The notes under the pieces were generated by a model. The model was given only the letters and a program-made list of their open reading frames with translations, made no database searches and was not told the origin of the DNA. Source: Chamaecrista fasciculata (lineage: Eukaryota > Streptophyta > Magnoliopsida > Fabales > Fabaceae). From it: a stretch of DNA of 64,000 bases. Location: positions 295,881 to 359,880 of the forward strand of contig QANZ01004973.1 of assembly GCA_003254925.1 (NCBI GenBank), given 5' to 3'. Shown piece after piece: positions 60,669 through 64,000 of the stretch. Numbering within the stretch: the first letter of the stretch is position 1; each line of letters opens with the position of its first letter. The position numbers and the translations under genes are program-made.

Positions 60669-61403
60669 ATGTTGTCTATGTACTCAGCATCGAAGATGAA
60701 GTCTGACCGTAAGCCTCCTCTTCCTAAATCGCCGGTGCGTCTTCGACCACGCCGTGTTCTTCGTCCATCAAACTCATGTTCGCTTCAAACCCCACCAGGT
60801 TCGTCTAGAAAAAAAAACAGATCATTAACAAACATTCTTTCTTTATTATATTCTTATTATTGTCCATCGATTGAAACAGGTTCTTTGGCAAAATTCAAAA
60901 AACCTACTCAGGACATTCAAGAATCTGAACTTCGACCTGAATACCGCACGATCTCGTGCGAGTTGCGGAATTTGACGAAGATGGTTCAGGAAGAATTTGG
61001 GAAAACAAATTCTGAAAATAGTGCGTTTGCCGGCGCACAAACTGTGAATTCAAGTACACTGTTTGAAAGAGGGAGATTTTACGATGAGTACTCTGCTAGA
61101 AGGAACGAGAGGCTAAAGATAAAGAAGGGTATAATGGAGGGTGATGATAAGCCATCGGTTTATCGTCTTGGCGTAAACGTGGAATCGGCGAAGAAGAGCA
61201 GTTTCAAGAGCGGTTCCAAGAAACTTGAGAGCTTGAGGAAATCCGTTTCAGCGGCTTACGCAGTCCAGCCAACTGAAACTCCACGATACATGCTTCGAAG
61301 CATGACCAAGGCTAACAAAAAACCTCCTCTACCTTCTAACTTCGAGAAATCTCTTATTGGTGTGGACAAGAAAAGCAGAGCTTCTAGGGTTCGAGGGATT
61401 TGA
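60669..61403 (+). CDS. Conserved plant protein of unknown function, 2 exons (81-nt in-frame intron)
   Basis: The frame from ATG 60669 to TGA 61401-61403 is open throughout (244 codons). A GT-AG intron at 60799-60879 is strongly suggested, because it joins CCACCAG to GTTCTTTGGC and restores TPPGSLAKFKKPTQ. The spliced protein (60669-60798 plus 60880-61403) is 217 aa. It is very basic and Pro/Ser/Arg-rich at the N-terminus (KPPLPKSPVRLRPRRVLRPS). A conserved-looking centre contains PEYRTISCELRNLTKMVQEE, FERGRFYDEYSARRNERLK and KKG. The C-terminus, TPRYMLRSMTKANKKPPLP, is basic again. No catalytic motif, signal peptide or membrane segment is visible. The composition suggests a nuclear or cytoskeletal protein, but I do not recognise the family and do not assign a function. 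Confidence 0.75.
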   Translation: MLSMYSASKMKSDRKPPLPKSPVRLRPRRVLRPSNSCSLQTPPGSSRKKNRSLTNILSLLYSYYCPSIETGSLAKFKKPTQDIQESELRPEYRTISCELRNLTKMVQEEFGKTNSENSAFAGAQTVNSSTLFERGRFYDEYSARRNERLKIKKGIMEGDDKPSVYRLGVNVESAKKSSFKSGSKKLESLRKSVSAAYAVQPTETPRYMLRSMTKANKKPPLPSNFEKSLIGVDKKSRASRVRGI

Positions 61404-62067
61404 TTCCTATTTTTTTTTGGGGGGTTTTTGTTGGTTGAAGAGAATTGGGTTTATTGTTATCCTTTGGCCCTAGCATCTTGTTCTCTGTTTTTAGGTGTTT
61501 AGACACATCTGCTACATTTGCTTATTTTAATGGAATCACTTACTGAGATGAAACACTATTGAATGTGGAATTTAGCTCCTTTCCTTTCAAATTTTAATGT
61601 AAATTGATAAGCTGTTGGCTTGCTTTTATATGAAAAGGCTAAAATCTTTAGTGATCTATTGATGATATATGTTCTTTCTATTGATGATATACATTTGCTT
61701 ATATGTTCTTGATGATGGTGTGCCTCTTAAGCTCATGGCTTGTATAGTTTATCTATTGATTTTTTTTTTTTGAACAATTTTATCTATTGATGATATATGT
61801 TCTTTCTAGACATTCAAATACAAGAAAGGTTGTCTTTTGCTTCTCTCATTTTGCTTCTCTACACAAAGTATTGAAGCGCAAACATTTTTTATTCAAAATT
61901 TACATTGCTAACTACTCAAGTGAAACTTTTCTAAAGTTCACAACGGAAAAAGATTCTTGATGATATAGGCAGTGGAAACTCACATCAAAGTCACTCAACG
62001 ACCATTTCCTTCTACTTATTATAGGCAGTCTAAACTCACAAACAAACAAAAACTCCTAATTATACCA
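61404..62067. other. Convergent 3' region
   Basis: The region holds the likely 3' UTRs of the small plus-strand gene and the minus-strand branching enzyme gene. CTATTGATGATATATGTTCT occurs twice (near 61657 and 61785), and one micro-insertion lies at 61748-61791. No gene is seen. Confidence 0.45.
61748..61791 (-). mobile_element. Micro-insertion with 13-bp duplication
   Basis: TTTATCTATTGAT occurs perfectly at 61748-61760 and 61779-61791 and flanks T11-GAACAAT (18 bp). The cap differs from GGCC. The same target phrase also occurs upstream, so an older local repeat may contribute. Confidence 0.48.
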
Positions 62068-64000
62068 TCATCCTGCACCATTTTCTTCTGCTTCCGGGTC
62101 TTCTATTTTGCCTTGAGCAACCTCACTTTGTACCGAAGCTAACTCTTGAGGAACATCAGCAACATCAGCGGCAACCAATTTGTCTTCTACCCCAATTAGA
62201 TTTCTAACTTCACTTTGTATTGAAGCTAACTCTTCAGGAACATCAGCAACATCAGCAGCAACCAATTTGTCTTCTACCCCAATTAGATTTCTAACTTCAC
62301 TTCCTACAGAAGCTAATTCTTCAGGATATTTGGCAACATATGATGCAGCATCTTCTGTTTTGCTTTGTGCAACGTCAATGTTAGCAGATACTAGATCTTC
62401 AGGGATCTTTGCGTCTTCTGATGTCTCCTCTACCATAATCAAATTACTAACTCCACCTTTTACTTCTACATGAGCTGATCCTTCAAGGATTTTGGCTACA
62501 TCTGAAGCAGCAGACGTCTCTTCCACCCCAACCAAAATGCTATCACTGTTCTTGTCTAGGTTCTCTTCCACTCTGTAATATACCTTTGGAAATTGGAATT
62601 TCAAAATGAGTTAGCAACTCACATCATTGCATGGGAGAACAAAGAGAGCTAAAATATAATTTTTGACATTCTTAAGTCAGCCCTTGTCTGATTGATACTT
62701 GCTGTTTTCATGAATAAATAATGGTTCATTTTGATATTACTCTGAAATGTTTATATTATTCATTTTGATATTCAAACTATTCTTCCATAGACTAACCCAT
62801 GTTTAAATTATTCCTGGTGTAACTGTAAGCCAAGAAAAAATGCAACCAGAAAGGAACAAAATTATTTGACAGTTCAGAGACAAGCATACCACACAAGTAC
62901 GAGGAGGCGAGAGAACTTTGAAAGAATTGGGACGATTGTTGAAATTTGTTTCAGGAACTCCTGGTATTCCTTCTGGGACTGTAAAGTGGTCAACGTCATG
63001 GCCCACCTAGCAGATGATAACCGCAAACTTTATCATCAATTAACCCGCAATGGCCAATGTCACATAAACTAATAAATCATCTTACTGAAGAGTGAAAAGG
63101 TTTCCTTACTCTTCCGCGTCCTCCAAAGTCCCAAGCATCACTATCAAGTGCAACTCTATATTTCCCAGGCAAGTCACACCCAACTTTGTACCTATTTGGC
63201 CAAGATTTCAGCCTAATTAATTTGTGGCTAGGCAATGTTCCCCAGGCATATAAACGAAGTAACTTAATAACTATACCCCTCATAAGTATTCTCTGGATGG
63301 AAGTTGAACACAAATACTAAATCTCCTCGCTCAAAGACTATAACCTGGAACAGAAATATCTATTAGGCATTTAATTTTTAACAGGGCACTGTATGACATT
63401 AGCGTATTGTATGCTTATCTTCTCTACTTGCTGAGATTAAAGAAACACCTTGATTATGTTTACAAAGACTACCTATTGTGGTTTAAAAAATCTTAATTGA
63501 CTTGCAAAATTGATGAGAAGCAGAACCTTTTCTTCATCATTTGTGCTGCTCACAATCTGTTTTGATGATGAAAGGAATGAAAATTTGTCATCCAGTAAAT
63601 TCATAGCTCCGTCAAATGCATTCATGAACTGCACAAGTACAAAAGGAAAAAAATACAAAAGGTCAAAGATACTGTGTTGTATAACAAAATGCAAGAATAA
63701 AAGTAGAGCTCCTCAGAAGGAAAAGAAAAAGGTCTTTTAATTACATAGTTACGTTCTACATGGCACAAAATGATGATACAACACACATTTCTTGTAAAGA
63801 AGTTAAAGGAAGAAGGATACTGGGAACCAAACCACAACCATCCTCCCCCTCCCCAGCCATAATAAAATAAAATTGAAGAGAGAGAGAGGAGAAGAAGAAG
63901 AAGAAGAAGAAGAAGAAGAAGAAGAAGAAGAAGAAGAAGAAGAAACATTATCATCAACAACAACAACAGATATTCCTAAATTACCTTATATCTCAAGTGG
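62068..64000 (-). CDS. SBE1: Starch branching enzyme I (class B), C-terminal part, runs off the window
   Basis: The exons seen, in coding order, are 63985-64000 (partial), 63527-63628, 63277-63344, 63110-63191, 62890-63006 and 62068-62583, all in phase. The translation includes FMNAFDGAMNLLDDKFSFLS, VIVFERGDLVFVFNFHPENT, YKVGCDLPGKYRVALDSDAW, VGHDVDHFTVPEGIPGVPET and RPNSFKVLSPPRTCVVYYRV. This is the C-terminal all-beta domain of a GH13 1,4-alpha-glucan branching enzyme, closest in wording to potato SBE I (class B) rather than SBE II. These plastid enzymes introduce alpha-1,6 branches into amylopectin. The catalytic (alpha/beta)8 domain lies beyond the window edge. The last exon adds about 165 residues of Glu/Asp/Val/Ala-rich extension, including a 29-residue repeat, and ends EENGAG. 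Class B enzymes carry variable C-terminal extensions, but this one is unusually regular. Confidence 0.9.
62125..62298 (-). repeat. Two tandem 87-bp coding repeats in the SBE1 C-terminus
   Basis: 62125-62211 and 62212-62298 are 87-bp units about 95% identical by eye. A third, diverged partial unit follows from 62299. Each encodes 29 residues around EVRNLIGVEDKLVAADVADV and PEELAS. The unit is a multiple of three, so copy number can change without breaking the frame. Confidence 0.9.
63889..63944. repeat. (GAA)n microsatellite in an SBE1 intron
   Basis: About 18 perfect GAA/AAG units follow a short GA run. They lie in the intron between the last-but-five and last-but-four exons, about 40 bp from the donor of the partial exon. 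Confidence 0.93.

Overview
This window is nuclear DNA of a flowering plant, and most likely a eudicot outside the Brassicaceae. The genes are intron-rich with GT-AG junctions, the intergenic DNA is AT-rich, and the recognisable proteins are plant-specific or plastid-targeted (ESV1, CRP1, DWA2, a BAHD acyltransferase, a class B starch branching enzyme). Plant DNA transposons (Stowaway, PIF/Harbinger, Mutator types) fill the spaces. It is a draft assembly: there are two N blocks (9104-9836, 23941-24002) and five single-N joints. I see no bacterial, viral, CRISPR or rRNA content, and I recognised no tRNA gene, though I did not scan exhaustively for tRNAs.

Layout. 1-6.2 kb is transposon and AT-rich DNA: a PIF/Harbinger-like element with a Mutator-type MITE nested in it, then a featureless stretch. 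6.2-7.2 kb (-) is a single-exon DUF241 gene. 7.2-11.9 kb holds MITEs, an N gap and dispersed repeats. 11.9-17.2 kb (+) is a 12-exon WD40 gene (DWA2/EIPR1 type, 344 aa). 19.4-23.8 kb (+) is the 11-exon starch-binding protein ESV1 (429 aa), whose exon 2 appears twice around a single N. 25.3-30.5 kb (-) is a 10-exon O-fucosyltransferase-family gene (571 aa), convergent with ESV1. 33.9-36.2 kb (+) is a two-exon BAHD acyltransferase (472 aa). 38.1-44.4 kb (-) is the 21-exon ribosome-biogenesis factor TSR1 (793 aa). 46.3-47.3 kb is a Pack-MULE carrying pieces of two unrelated genes. 47.8-50.9 kb (+) is the PPR protein CRP1 (702 aa). 51.7-58.4 kb (-) is an 11-exon membrane-anchored M14 zinc carboxypeptidase (438 aa), convergent with CRP1. 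59.3-59.7 kb is a Stowaway MITE. 60.7-61.4 kb (+) is a small conserved gene of unknown function with an 81-nt frame-preserving intron. 62.1-64.0 kb (-) is the 3' end of a class B starch branching enzyme that runs off the window.

How the genes relate. Eukaryotic neighbours are not operons, so most are functionally independent. Two (ESV1, SBE1) act on leaf or storage starch, and CRP1 also acts in the plastid. From memory, ESV1 and TSR1 are neighbours in Arabidopsis (At1g42430/At1g42440), and so are CRP1 and the carboxypeptidase (At5g42310/At5g42320), so two ancestral neighbourhoods may be joined here.

The most unusual signal is a scattered class of tiny insertions. Each is about 10-20 bp, consists of a poly(A) or poly(T) run usually capped by a GGCC-like hexamer, and is flanked by 12-18 bp direct repeats of host sequence. 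I count about a dozen in 64 kb, many in introns. They look like target-site duplications around extremely 5'-truncated poly(A) retroposons, and I know of no named family that fits. All exon boundaries were derived by reading splice sites and checking phase by hand; they have not been tested against transcripts.
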